64,000 nt of DNA from Pirellulaceae bacterium (GTDB lineage: Bacteria > Planctomycetota > Planctomycetia > Pirellulales > Pirellulaceae), in the NCBI GenBank assembly GCA_018402565.1, contig JAGYIQ010000001.1:124001-188000 (forward strand), read 5' to 3'. The notes below the pieces were generated by a model. The model ran no database searches. It was not told where the DNA came from and saw only the letters and a program-made list of their open reading frames with translations. Position 1 is the stretch's first letter. Each line of letters begins with the position of its first letter. Shown here piece by piece: positions 27,536-36,357 of the stretch. The position numbers and the translations under genes were made by a program.

Positions 27536-28582
27536 ATGTCGTCCGAACTGATCCCCTTGGCTGAAGCTGCTGCAAAACTTGGCATCTCCCCCGAAAAACT
27601 GTTGGAAATGAGGTCCAACAAGGAGATCTTTGGCGTCCGCGACGGCTCGAGCTGGAAGTTCAAGCAGAGCGAACTGGACCGCGTCGCCGAGGACCTCGGG
27701 TTGGGCTCGGGCCAAATTTCGGACCTCGACACCCCGATCGAAAACGCATCCGACTCAATGGATTTGCTCGACGGCAGCGACGACCTGCTCCTGGCCGATA
27801 GCGGCTCCGGCTCGCTCAGTGGCAGCCTGCTGCAGGACTCCGACGATCTCTCCCTGGAGGACTCCTCCAGCGCTGCCTCCAAGGCGATCTCGGGCGACAA
27901 AGACGATCTGGACCTGATGGACGACGACCTGTTCCCCTCCGACGAGCTGAGCCTGCAAGACAGCGCCGGCCTGGAGAGCGGCGAACTGAGCAGCGATTTT
28001 GTCGACAGCAGCGATGTCGTGGTCGACGACAGCGATTCGGACGGCTCCGGCTCCGAGGACCTGATGTTGGACGAAGAGGACTTGGTCGTCAGCAACCAAG
28101 GCGTGGAAGACGACGACTTCGAATTGTCCGACAGCAGCATCCTCAGCTTGGACGATAGCGGCAACCCCGACGACTTCGACCTCGAGCCGTTCGCGGAAGC
28201 CTCCGACGACCAATCCAGCAGCTCGCAGGTGATCGCACTCGAAGACTCCGATTTAATGGATGATTCGCACCCGACGATGATGACCGGCCAGAGCGGCGAA
28301 CTGCTCTCCGGCGATCAACTGGGCGCCGACGATGTGATGCCGCTGGAGAGTTTCGGAGAAACATTGCCCGGTTCGGCCGCCGCCGGTGGCATGGTCATGG
28401 CCGCAGCCGAGCCCCCCTACAGCGTGTTGCAAATCCTGTCGCTCGGTTCGGCGCTGCTGTTCACGGCCGCTCTGGCCATTCTCAGCTTGGACCTGGCCCA
28501 GAACATGTGGCTTCCGAACGACTCCGGTGCGATCAACACCGTGGCCAACCTGTTGGTCGACGCGATGCAGTTCGATCGCTAG
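27536..28582 (+). CDS. HTH (excisionase/MerR-like) protein with acidic repeat region and C-terminal membrane helix
   Basis: 348 residues from the ATG at 27536; the frame is open further upstream but only through repeat DNA. Residues 1-65 form a helix-turn-helix of the excisionase type (IPLAEAAAKLGISPEKLLEMR ... WKFKQSELDRVAEDLG). Residues 70-290 are almost only Asp, Glu, Ser, Leu and Gly in short SDDLLLADS-like units. A single membrane helix (LGSALLFTAALAILSLDLA) lies near the end. The mix of DNA-binding-like head, acidic linker and membrane anchor is odd; function unknown. Likely cytoplasmic head tethered to the inner membrane. Confidence 0.85.
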   Translation: MSSELIPLAEAAAKLGISPEKLLEMRSNKEIFGVRDGSSWKFKQSELDRVAEDLGLGSGQISDLDTPIENASDSMDLLDGSDDLLLADSGSGSLSGSLLQDSDDLSLEDSSSAASKAISGDKDDLDLMDDDLFPSDELSLQDSAGLESGELSSDFVDSSDVVVDDSDSDGSGSEDLMLDEEDLVVSNQGVEDDDFELSDSSILSLDDSGNPDDFDLEPFAEASDDQSSSSQVIALEDSDLMDDSHPTMMTGQSGELLSGDQLGADDVMPLESFGETLPGSAAAGGMVMAAAEPPYSVLQILSLGSALLFTAALAILSLDLAQNMWLPNDSGAINTVANLLVDAMQFDR

Positions 28583-28597
28583 TACGCCTTGGACGCC

Positions 28598-30067
28598 TCA
28601 CCAATTGACGTCCAATCGCAGTGCCAAGATATCGGATTCGGTCGAGCCGAACAGGGTTTGACTGTCGGTCATCGGCCGGATCCAATCGAACATGATTCGC
28701 GTGCGGTCGGACCAGTACCAGTTGAAGCCGGTGGACAGGTCATTGTATTGACCGGACTGAACATCGGTCAGATCCAGATAGGACCACCGAGCCTTGACCT
28801 CCCAAGCGCCCGTCCCGCGGCCCTGGCGGTTGGCGTAGAAATTCACCGCTGGCACGTTCCGCCCAAACTGGGCACCATGCTGGCCAAAACGTTCGTATTG
28901 GCGATTTTCTCCGGTCAAAAAATAACTGATGTGAGCGTACGCGCCGCCGACATGCGCGGCCGGGCCGGCCAATAAGTTGACCTGCGACACAAACGCCTCG
29001 CTTTGCAGGGTCACTGGCCCCCACACCACTGCGAACTCCGCCCCACCGGTGGTGTAACTATCCGCCGCCAAAGGACCACTGTCGATCAGTACCGGCCCAC
29101 GTTGGATCTGCGGCCGAACTCGGAAGCGAGCGATATCGTTGTGCGTATGAGTGTGCAAGACGCCCAAACCGGTATGGACCAGATACCGGCCCTGGGACGC
29201 CTCGTCGTAATACGGCACCCACACCAACCGCCCAGCCAACCGATACCCTTGGTTCGCATCCAGCCGCGTTTTGACGGTATCGTTGATATCCTCCAGAAAA
29301 ATACCGGTCGTCCACGAGACGTTTTCGCTTTCGGTCTTGTTGTACACCGCGATGCCTATCTCGCGGTCCACCGCAAACACGCCCTGAGACGGAATCGAGC
29401 GCTCATTGAAGATATTGTTTGTGTCGTTGGTCACCTGCTCCAAGCTAAACGGCACAAAAAAATTGCCAATCCTGACACGCCCGATACCAGGAATATCATT
29501 CATCGACAAATAAGCGTCTTTGACGTCCGGCGTGGCAAACTGATTTTCGCTCAGGCCAACACCCGGCTCCAACGTCATCTGCAAGCGAAAATCGAACTGG
29601 CCGTAGCCCTTTCCGTCTGCAACCAACCGCAGACGACGGAAATTGAAGTAGTTCTGCGCCCCTGTGACCGCGGGGTCGATCTCCGGCCACAACACGTAGT
29701 CCGCTTGGATGTGTCCGCCCAATCGCACGGTCCAACGGTCGTCGGCGGCGGCGGCGGCATCCCGCGAACCAGTCACCGCGACCTCCCGAGTAGCACCCAA
29801 CTCGGTTCGCTGGCCCGATTCACTTCCCTCGGTCGCCGTGATTCGCTCCCGCTCTTCCAACGCCCGGAGCCGACTTTCAAACCTGGCCCACGTCGCCGTC
29901 GACGCTTCCGCATCGGACAAAGTACCTGAGACCGCAGCATCCTGCCGAGCCATGGCCGCGGGTTGCAAGGCCTCAACCCCCAACACGAGCAAGACACAGA
30001 ACGACAGCACAAAGCCTGGAGCGACTCCCCAGCCCTGGCGGCCCTCCGCGATCCTAGCTGCCATCAT
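28598..30067 (-). CDS. OprO/OprP-type outer-membrane porin
   Basis: 489 residues with a signal peptide (FVLSFCVLLVLGVEAL) and a short helical region (FESRLRALEERERI), then a barrel with the family start WTVRLGGHIQADYVLWPE, followed by NYFNFRRLRLVADGKGYGQFDF and VRIGNFFVPFSLEQVT. It ends ILALRLDVNW with a terminal aromatic residue, as outer-membrane barrels do. GGAG precedes the ATGs at 30067/30064. Members of the family are often anion or phosphate selective, but the selectivity here is not shown. Convergent with the HTH gene, 15 bp away. Confidence 0.88.
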   Translation of the reverse strand: MMAARIAEGRQGWGVAPGFVLSFCVLLVLGVEALQPAAMARQDAAVSGTLSDAEASTATWARFESRLRALEERERITATEGSESGQRTELGATREVAVTGSRDAAAAADDRWTVRLGGHIQADYVLWPEIDPAVTGAQNYFNFRRLRLVADGKGYGQFDFRLQMTLEPGVGLSENQFATPDVKDAYLSMNDIPGIGRVRIGNFFVPFSLEQVTNDTNNIFNERSIPSQGVFAVDREIGIAVYNKTESENVSWTTGIFLEDINDTVKTRLDANQGYRLAGRLVWVPYYDEASQGRYLVHTGLGVLHTHTHNDIARFRVRPQIQRGPVLIDSGPLAADSYTTGGAEFAVVWGPVTLQSEAFVSQVNLLAGPAAHVGGAYAHISYFLTGENRQYERFGQHGAQFGRNVPAVNFYANRQGRGTGAWEVKARWSYLDLTDVQSGQYNDLSTGFNWYWSDRTRIMFDWIRPMTDSQTLFGSTESDILALRLDVNW

Positions 30068-30383
30068 CGTCTCCGCCTACCATCCATACCACACACCCCC
30101 GCCCGCTGCGCATCGCTCCAACCCAACGGAATTCCGCGGTCGCCGCCAGTCCACGCCCCACGCGATCGTTCCGGGGCGGTGTTCGATAGCAAGTCCACCC
30201 CGCGCGGTCAATCGCATTCCGACAACCAGGCTTCAAACCGGGCCCGCCGTCTGACAAACTAAAGCAGCCGGTCCAGGTAGCAGTGGGGCCCTCCAGCACA
30301 ACTGCCATCGTTGCGGCTTAACTCGTTGCGACTTAACTCGTTCGGGCACCTCTCAACTGGCCTACCTCGGCAGACACGACACT
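30068..30383. other. Divergent intergenic region
   Basis: Separates the porin from the GIY-YIG gene. A 15-bp direct duplication (gcggcttaactcgtt at 30313-30327, gcgacttaactcgtt at 30328-30342) lies about 40 bp before the GIY-YIG start and could be a regulator site. No gene seen. Confidence 0.35.
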
Positions 30384-31499
30384 ATGACCAAACAGAACCA
30401 CCGGAACTCGCATCGAACCTCCCCGATCCCGGGCTGGCAACTGGGCCTGGCCAGTCTCTCGTTGGGACTGACGATCGCCAACTCCAACGCCACGAACTTG
30501 GCCCAAGGCGTCACTGCCATACCACCTTCGACCTCCCCAACCAAAACGGATCCAATCGCGAACCCAATCGCGAACCCAATCGCGAATCAAACCGAGGATC
30601 AAACTGCGTCGCATGCCAGCCGGGAAGCGTTGCCACCCCAGCGGCTCTTCCCCGTCGACGCGACCTGGAACAACTCGGATGCCGACACGCGTCGTCGCAT
30701 CGACGACGCCGTGCGGTCGGGCTACGACGCGATCTCTGCGGAGGGCTCCTCCGATCAAGTGCTTATCCGCCAGTCGATTCGTGACGCCTTTTTGGCGGAG
30801 TGCCGACGAGCCTGGGCCGAATCCTCCCCGACTGCAGAGCCAGCGACCGTCGACGCCGCCGTGTTTGTCTGGCGGCTGTTGAGCCAAAGAAAAGCGGGCA
30901 AACTTCCCCAGGCCACCGGTCGCACCCCGCCAGCCCCCCTCCAGGACCAACAGCGATTGATCGCGGAGATCGCCAGCCGCCGAGCAGAGGACGAGTTCCG
31001 CGAGTCACTGGATCGGATCCTCGTCGACGACCTCGGACGCCAGCGATTCGGAGAGGCCGTGCGGCAACTGTCCCCCACCGAGGACCTGGACACGATCCGC
31101 CGCGCCGCCTTGGCCCTCCGCAAAGCCCGACAACTCCGCCCCGAACTCAGCGCCCGCCTGATCGATTGGCCAATCGAACATCACAGCTTTCTGTGGCCAG
31201 ACTTGGTCGCCGATCTGGCGACTGTTCCCGAACAACCAGGCATCTACTTGTTCCGCGATGAGACCGGCTACCTGTACATCGGCGAGGCGAAAAACCTCCG
31301 CGCACGACTCCGCACCCACTTGGAGGGGTCAGATCGCGCCGCACTGCTCGATTACCTCGACCGCCCCTCCACGGACGCCATCTATGTCGACTTGCATGTC
31401 TTCCCCAGCGACTCGCCAGGCGCGACACTCGCGGTCCGCCGAGCCTACGAATCCGAACTGATTCGCAGCCGCCAACCACGCTTCAATCTCCGCCCATGA
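30384..31499 (+). CDS. GIY-YIG domain protein with an apparent export signal
   Basis: 371 residues. The C-terminal 90 residues are a GIY-YIG nuclease domain: PGIYLFRDETGYLYIGEAKNL with the key Tyr and Arg (NLRARLRTHL) and a possible catalytic Glu in YESELIRSRQPRFN. The N-terminus has a hydrophobic stretch (WQLGLASLSLGLTIANSNA) that looks like a signal peptide, followed by a 12-bp repeat coding NPIANPIANPIAN (near 30555-30590) and about 200 helical residues. UvrC and intron nucleases have no such leader. Whether the leader is really cleaved, and whether the domain still cuts DNA, is unknown. Confidence 0.82.
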   Translation: MTKQNHRNSHRTSPIPGWQLGLASLSLGLTIANSNATNLAQGVTAIPPSTSPTKTDPIANPIANPIANQTEDQTASHASREALPPQRLFPVDATWNNSDADTRRRIDDAVRSGYDAISAEGSSDQVLIRQSIRDAFLAECRRAWAESSPTAEPATVDAAVFVWRLLSQRKAGKLPQATGRTPPAPLQDQQRLIAEIASRRAEDEFRESLDRILVDDLGRQRFGEAVRQLSPTEDLDTIRRAALALRKARQLRPELSARLIDWPIEHHSFLWPDLVADLATVPEQPGIYLFRDETGYLYIGEAKNLRARLRTHLEGSDRAALLDYLDRPSTDAIYVDLHVFPSDSPGATLAVRRAYESELIRSRQPRFNLRP

Positions 31500-31882
31500 T
31501 TCTGCGATCCACCCCAGTCCGTCGCATGCCTCAGCAAAACCAATCCATCCCAAACTCCAAGTCCCCGACTCTTCGGCTTGGAGTACCCCCGAGAGGTCTC
31601 TCGGAGTCTGCTCGACTTGCAAGCGATTCGGTCAAAGCGATCCAGCCAAAGTGGTTTCCCCTTGTCGCAGCCCCAACATCCACCTTACAGCTCGGCTCCG
31701 TTTTTTTTTACCGAGACATTTTGCCATCATTCGCAGAACTTTCTCGCAAGCCACAAGCGACAATCGGTTACTATGGCTCCGATCACCCAGCGAAACTTTC
31801 CCCGCGGCGGTGAGCCTGCGGTGCGACCCGACAGCCTCGCCCTCCTCATCGACCCAATCACTTCGCCAGCCACGGAACACTC
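31500..31882. other. Intergenic region with palindrome at 31589-31604
   Basis: A perfect CCGAGAG/CTCTCGG hairpin with a 2-base loop stands about 90 bp after the GIY-YIG stop and may end its transcript, though no T-run follows directly. A separate T-tract (gttttttttta, near 31700) lies further on. The promoter of the following sigma-factor operon should be here. No gene seen. Confidence 0.35.
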
Positions 31883-32464
31883 ATGAAGATCTCGGACCCT
31901 TTGCTGTTGGCCCGCGGCCTGGTTTTGCTCGTGTGGCTACTGACGCTTGTGGCCCTGTTAAAATTGGGCGATTATTTCTTGGAGGACAACTACTCGCTGT
32001 GCGGTCCGTGGGGCTGTGGCCCCAGCACCGGCAGCGTGTTGGCCGTGCAATTGGCTTGGACCGTCGCCCTCCTGCCACCCCTGTGGGCCCTCACCCCCTG
32101 GCTCGGTGGTTTGGCCCGACAACGCTACTTCGCCCTCGGACTCCTCTTGGCCGGCCTACTGGGTATCGCCTTCACGGCCGCTTGGCAGCAATTCGTCTGG
32201 CTGCCCGAAGTCGGCTCCTGGGGCCAACCGTATCTCTGGCAACGGATCGGCTACACCATCCTGACATGGGTCGAATACCCGATGCTGCAACTCAGTCTCG
32301 CGGGACTGTTGCTGGCAGCGAACTCGCTCCAGCGACCACGCAGGACTGGATTCGTAGACGCTGCCGCTCAGGTTCCCTCAACAGAGTCTTCCGCCGCCTT
32401 CCCTTCTCCCATGACCGATCGGCCTTGCTTGTCTACTCCAGTGCCCCACAGGACCGAATCATGA
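31883..32464 (+). CDS. Four-helix membrane protein upstream of ECF sigma factor
   Basis: 193 residues with four hydrophobic segments: ARGLVLLVWLLTLVALL, VLAVQLAWTVALLPPLWAL, FALGLLLAGLLGIAFTAA and MLQLSLAGLLLAANSL. Two Cys (CGPWGC) sit in the loop between helices 1 and 2. The soluble tail is Pro/Ser-rich. It has no family I recognise. The stop overlaps the ATG of the sigma factor (ATGA), so the two are co-translated, and this protein may take part in sensing. Confidence 0.75.
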   Translation: MKISDPLLLARGLVLLVWLLTLVALLKLGDYFLEDNYSLCGPWGCGPSTGSVLAVQLAWTVALLPPLWALTPWLGGLARQRYFALGLLLAGLLGIAFTAAWQQFVWLPEVGSWGQPYLWQRIGYTILTWVEYPMLQLSLAGLLLAANSLQRPRRTGFVDAAAQVPSTESSAAFPSPMTDRPCLSTPVPHRTES

Positions 32465-33039
32465 CCAACGACCCACCCCCCAGAAGTACGGTCGAGCCGC
32501 AAACCTGGGTCGACGCTTACTCGGACCTGCTCTACGCCTACGCATTGAAAAAATTGCGTGACCCGGAAGCTGCCGAAGAGGCCGTCCAGGAAACATTTGT
32601 CGCGGCGTTGAAAAATGCCGCCCAATTCCGCAACGAAGGCCAGGAAGGCGCTTGGCTGATGGGCATTCTCAAGCGAAAAGTCATCGATACCTTTCGACGC
32701 CACGCCAAACAAGCGATCAACTTGACTGCCAACGACCCAACGTTGGATCAACTGTTCGACGATCGAGGTCATTGGCGCAAAACACCGAGTCAGTCCGAAT
32801 TGTTTAAACTTGACACGCTGGAGAGGGAAGAATTTCGCGAGATATTCCAAAAGTGTGTCGAGCACTTACCAGCCACACAAGCATCGGCTTTTGTTATGCG
32901 AGAAGTCGAACAAAAGAGCAGCGACGAGGTCTGCGACACCCTGGCCATCACCCCCAGTAACTTCTGGGTGCTGATGCACCGAGCCCGTTTACGATTGGCC
33001 GCATGCATCCGCAACCGCTGGCAGATGGGAGACCACTGA
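32461..33039 (+). CDS. ECF-type RNA polymerase sigma factor
   Basis: 192 residues. Region 2 is clear (DLLYAYALKKLRDPEAAEEAVQETF ... WLMGILKRKVIDTFRR) and region 4 lies at the end (VEHLPATQASAFVMREVEQKSSDEV ... NFWVLMHRARLRLAACI). The length and lack of region 3 are typical for extracytoplasmic-function sigma factors. Start overlaps the upstream membrane gene, and a zinc-motif anti-sigma candidate follows two bases later. Confidence 0.93.
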   Translation: MTNDPPPRSTVEPQTWVDAYSDLLYAYALKKLRDPEAAEEAVQETFVAALKNAAQFRNEGQEGAWLMGILKRKVIDTFRRHAKQAINLTANDPTLDQLFDDRGHWRKTPSQSELFKLDTLEREEFREIFQKCVEHLPATQASAFVMREVEQKSSDEVCDTLAITPSNFWVLMHRARLRLAACIRNRWQMGDH

Positions 33040-33041
33040 CC

Positions 33042-33410
33042 ATGCGAAACTGCCGTCAAATGACCCAGCTCATCTCCGACTCGCTGGAACGACGCTTGTC
33101 TTGGTCGGAAAAACTGGAAATGTGGTTTCACACCGCGATGTGCCGCCTCTGCCAACGATTCCGACTTGATATCCACCACCTCCATCAACATCTATTGGAG
33201 GAAGCCCAAGCCGCCCAAAAATCAACTGATCCGCCCGAACTAGAAGAACCAGCCCCCGCGCGCGACTCGGCTTTCACCCACAAGACGGACGATACAGCAC
33301 AGGAAACGGCGGAGCGCCTGACAACAACCACAGAAGTGAGTATGTCCGCCGCCGCCAAAGATCGCCTCCGCGCTCGCCTGCGAGGTGAGCGCCCCAGCGA
33401 CCCAACCTGA
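33042..33410 (+). CDS. Putative zinc-binding anti-sigma factor
   Basis: 122 residues starting two bases after the sigma factor stop. The motif HTAMCRLC fits the H-x3-C-x2-C pattern of zf-HC2 anti-sigma domains, and an upstream helix (MTQLISDSLERRLSWSEKLEMW) matches the usual start of such domains. No membrane helix is present; the second half is Thr/Glu-rich and probably disordered. It should bind and hold the ECF sigma factor; the signal is unknown. Confidence 0.85.
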   Translation: MRNCRQMTQLISDSLERRLSWSEKLEMWFHTAMCRLCQRFRLDIHHLHQHLLEEAQAAQKSTDPPELEEPAPARDSAFTHKTDDTAQETAERLTTTTEVSMSAAAKDRLRARLRGERPSDPT

Positions 33411-33423
33411 CCCGCCGCGCGCA

Positions 33424-34221
33424 TCAAGTCTCGTGGACCGTAATCAGCTGTCGCCAATTCACGATCGCCAAACAGACGGACAGAATCAGCAACGTGCCGC
33501 CGATCAAACAGAGGTAGTTGCCCCACAACGGCAAGGGCTCATGCAACACCAAGTTCCGTACAAAGCCTTGGTCACCAAGACGATCCAGGCCAAAGTCCGA
33601 GATATGCTCCAGACCCAAGGACTGCAAATGATAACGCACGGTAAACTTTTGTACCAAAGCCGGCACCGAAGCCAATAGAATCTCGGACACCAGCACATAC
33701 CCGACCGCAAACCCCATCGCTCGCTTGAGCGCCAACACAGCCAACAGACTGAAGACCGCGCCGTAAGCCAAACAGGCAAACGCCGACACCAGCATGAACC
33801 CCAAAGCAAACTCGCCTAAACTAAAAAATGGCAAACAAACGGCCATCGTCAACGCATACGACAAACTCAAGACCAACAGGGTCCAGACCATCGCGGAAAA
33901 GTACTTGCCGAGAATCAAAGACACGCGACCATACGGCCGGCTGGTGCTGAGAATCCACGTCTGCCCCTCCAACTCGGAATAGATGCCCGGCGGCAGCCAC
34001 AGGATCAACGACAGCAACCCGACCATCCAGATCAACACGGCCATCACCAACTCGGCCCCGACCTCAATGTCGCTGCCCACCGTGCGGAAGACCATGTACA
34101 TGATGAAAGGTGGAAAGCAAGCCAGAACCAAAGCGATGGCGATCTTCTGACCCGACACCGAGCGGCGCAGTTCGAACAGTGTGGTGGCGATGGTCGCCTG
34201 CAGCACAACACCCAACATCAA
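33424..34221 (-). CDS. ABC transporter permease
   Basis: 265 residues with about six hydrophobic segments (IAIALVLACFPPFIMYMVF, LVMAVLIWMVGLLSLILWL, VWTLLVLSLSYALTMAV and others). The short TSRPYGRVSLILGKYFSAM block is typical of ABC-2 type permeases. Its start overlaps the stop of the ATPase gene (ATGA). Substrate unknown. Confidence 0.87.
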   Translation of the reverse strand: MMLGVVLQATIATTLFELRRSVSGQKIAIALVLACFPPFIMYMVFRTVGSDIEVGAELVMAVLIWMVGLLSLILWLPPGIYSELEGQTWILSTSRPYGRVSLILGKYFSAMVWTLLVLSLSYALTMAVCLPFFSLGEFALGFMLVSAFACLAYGAVFSLLAVLALKRAMGFAVGYVLVSEILLASVPALVQKFTVRYHLQSLGLEHISDFGLDRLGDQGFVRNLVLHEPLPLWGNYLCLIGGTLLILSVCLAIVNWRQLITVHET

Positions 34222-35159
34222 CGCTCTCCTCGATGCAGTTGCATCAACAGTGAAAACAAACTTTGCAGCGTGTCGTCCTCCGACCGCATCTCGGTCACTT
34301 GAATATTCTCCTCAGCGACACACTTGGCCACCGTCCGAGCCAACTGGGCCGGCGAGTCGGTCGAGACCAACAACTGCTGCAGTTCCCGCTCCACCCGCAA
34401 GTCCGCGACCTCGTCCAAACCCATCAGGCGACTGGCCAACAATCGGTACTGGGGCGATCGAATGCGGACTTGATTGGGAATCTCGCGCAACAAACTGCGG
34501 ACCTCACTCAAGGTGCCCGACGCCAGCAACCGTCCGCCGGTCAGCAGCAAGAAGCTGCACTCCACCGCCTCGATCTCGTGCAGAATATGACTGGCCATGA
34601 TCAAGCTCCGCCCCTGCTTGACCCACCCCCGCAGAAACTGCGTCATCTCGATCCGACCCACCGGATCCAAACCGTTGAACGGTTCATCCAAAATCAACAG
34701 GTCGGGTTCATGCGCGATGGCCTGCGCCAATTTGCAACGTTGGCGCATGCCCAACGAATACGTCCCCATCGGGTTGCGACAGGCCGTCTCCATCTTGACC
34801 AACGCCAACGCCTGCTCGGCCAAGCGCTGGGCCTCGCGTCGATGAATACCGTACAGACAGATCTGGTTGGTCACCCAGTCCAATCCGCTGATGTTGGGCA
34901 AGTAGACATCGGTTGCTGGACACAGGCCGATCCGCCGCAAATACGCCCCACTCCAACTCGGATTGCTGCCCATGATCCTGACTTGCCCAATCGACGGCCG
35001 CAACTGCCCCATGATCAAATTGATCAAGGTCGTTTTGCCCGAACCGATCGGCCCCAACAATCCGTACACGCCCGACGACAACTGCAGGCTGACGTCGTTC
35101 AGTCCAATCACGTTGCCGTAGAGTTTGGTGACGTGTTCCAAGTCGATCAACATGCTCAT
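34218..35159 (-). CDS. ABC transporter ATP-binding protein
   Basis: 313 residues. Walker A GPIGSGKTT (Ile replaces the usual Asn), signature YSLGMRQRCKLAQ, Walker B LLILDEPFNGLD, and H-loop ASHIL are all seen. The C-terminal 90 residues are the regulatory extension found in ABC-2 exporter ATPases. Coupled to the downstream permease; 10 bp after the preceding permease gene. It drives an inner-membrane exporter of unknown substrate. Confidence 0.93.
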   Translation of the reverse strand: MSMLIDLEHVTKLYGNVIGLNDVSLQLSSGVYGLLGPIGSGKTTLINLIMGQLRPSIGQVRIMGSNPSWSGAYLRRIGLCPATDVYLPNISGLDWVTNQICLYGIHRREAQRLAEQALALVKMETACRNPMGTYSLGMRQRCKLAQAIAHEPDLLILDEPFNGLDPVGRIEMTQFLRGWVKQGRSLIMASHILHEIEAVECSFLLLTGGRLLASGTLSEVRSLLREIPNQVRIRSPQYRLLASRLMGLDEVADLRVERELQQLLVSTDSPAQLARTVAKCVAEENIQVTEMRSEDDTLQSLFSLLMQLHRGER

Positions 35160-35169
35160 CGTTTTTCAC

Positions 35170-36357
35170 CTATCCCAACGTCGCTCGACTGAGTTGCCGC
35201 CAAATGACCGCAAAGCTAAACAGGCTGATGACCGTCAAACACAAGACCGCCAATTGCGACTGCAAGTTGAACTCGCCGACCCCCATCGCCAGGGACTGGG
35301 CCAGTGAAATCGTGTCGTAAAGCGAGACGTAGACCCAACCGCCGCCGTCTTCCAAACCCAAGGGCATCAGCGGATCAAACTCACGCTCCGGCCCCAGACT
35401 GGAACTGGCGAAGGCCGTCGACAAGATCCGCCACGTCACAAAACCCAAGGTCCAAATCGCGTACCAACCGAACATCGCGTAGCGACTCTCGGTGGTAATC
35501 GATGACAACATCAACGCCAACAGACAGGCTGGCACCGAGTGAATCAGTCCGACAAAGAGTATCCGCAGCGGCAAGTCCCACGTGACCAACAGCGGCGTCA
35601 AGTCTGGCGACAGCCCAATCCCACAGCCGTAAAGGATCAGGGCCGGCAGCGTCGTGATCACGCTGCACAACACGACCAAGATCATCAACTTGCCCAAGAT
35701 ATAGCTGAACTTGGACAACGGCCGCGAAAAGTACAACAAAAAGGCCTTGGTCCGCAAATCTTTGGCGATCATCGGCGGCGCGACCCAACCGACCAACAAC
35801 AACAGGGCAAAACCCTGCGGCGTCGTCAAGAACTTCAATATAAACCACGACCAAATCACGCGGCGAATCCGCATTTCATCTTGGCTGATGATCGCGTCAA
35901 ACACCTCTTCCGATCCCGACGTGCCCAACAGCGCGAAAATACCGCCTAACATCGGCGTGCGCCCAATCATGCGCAGCGTGGCTTCTCGCCGCTTTTGCGC
36001 GGTACTGAAGCCCCGATACCCCTCCTCGACCTGCGGCCCACGATTCTGCGTGGGAATAAAGCGACCGTCGTCATCGTAAATGCCTTGAGCTGTCCGCGCC
36101 GTTTCCTCCGCCGCATCGACCGCGTTATTGAGCTCCGCCACCGCATTGAGCAGTTGGCGGTTTTCAAACGTCCGCTCGAAGAAGAACAACCCAGCCCCGA
36201 AGTAGACGGCCGGCAACCAGGCCAAGAACATCATGCGCCGCACCCATTGGCTGCGAAACACGATCTCAAAACCCTTGTTCGTAATGGTGGACCAACGCGA
36301 ACCAAAGCCACTGGCGGCGCCCTGCCAGCGGCGGTAGCCAACATCATGAATGGGCAT
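35170..36357 (-). CDS. ABC transporter permease (second pair)
   Basis: 395 residues from the ATG at 36357, which starts MPIHDVGYRRWQG and has a GAGGGGAGGG site; an in-frame ATG at 36372 is less likely. Hydrophobic segments include FLAWLPAVYFGAGLFFF, LRTKAFLLYFSRPLSKFSYI (the ABC-2 coupling block), LMILVVLCSVITTLPALIL and the final VLCLTVISLFSFAVIW. A 100-residue soluble part sits between helices 1 and 2. Overlaps the ATPase gene upstream by 14 bases. Confidence 0.88.
   Translation of the reverse strand: MPIHDVGYRRWQGAASGFGSRWSTITNKGFEIVFRSQWVRRMMFLAWLPAVYFGAGLFFFERTFENRQLLNAVAELNNAVDAAEETARTAQGIYDDDGRFIPTQNRGPQVEEGYRGFSTAQKRREATLRMIGRTPMLGGIFALLGTSGSEEVFDAIISQDEMRIRRVIWSWFILKFLTTPQGFALLLLVGWVAPPMIAKDLRTKAFLLYFSRPLSKFSYILGKLMILVVLCSVITTLPALILYGCGIGLSPDLTPLLVTWDLPLRILFVGLIHSVPACLLALMLSSITTESRYAMFGWYAIWTLGFVTWRILSTAFASSSLGPEREFDPLMPLGLEDGGGWVYVSLYDTISLAQSLAMGVGEFNLQSQLAVLCLTVISLFSFAVIWRQLSRATLG

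Noticed and set aside
31651..32460. Long upstream extension of the sigma-factor frame
   Set aside because: It would run through the membrane-protein gene; the ATG at 32461 fits the family length and overlaps the upstream stop.
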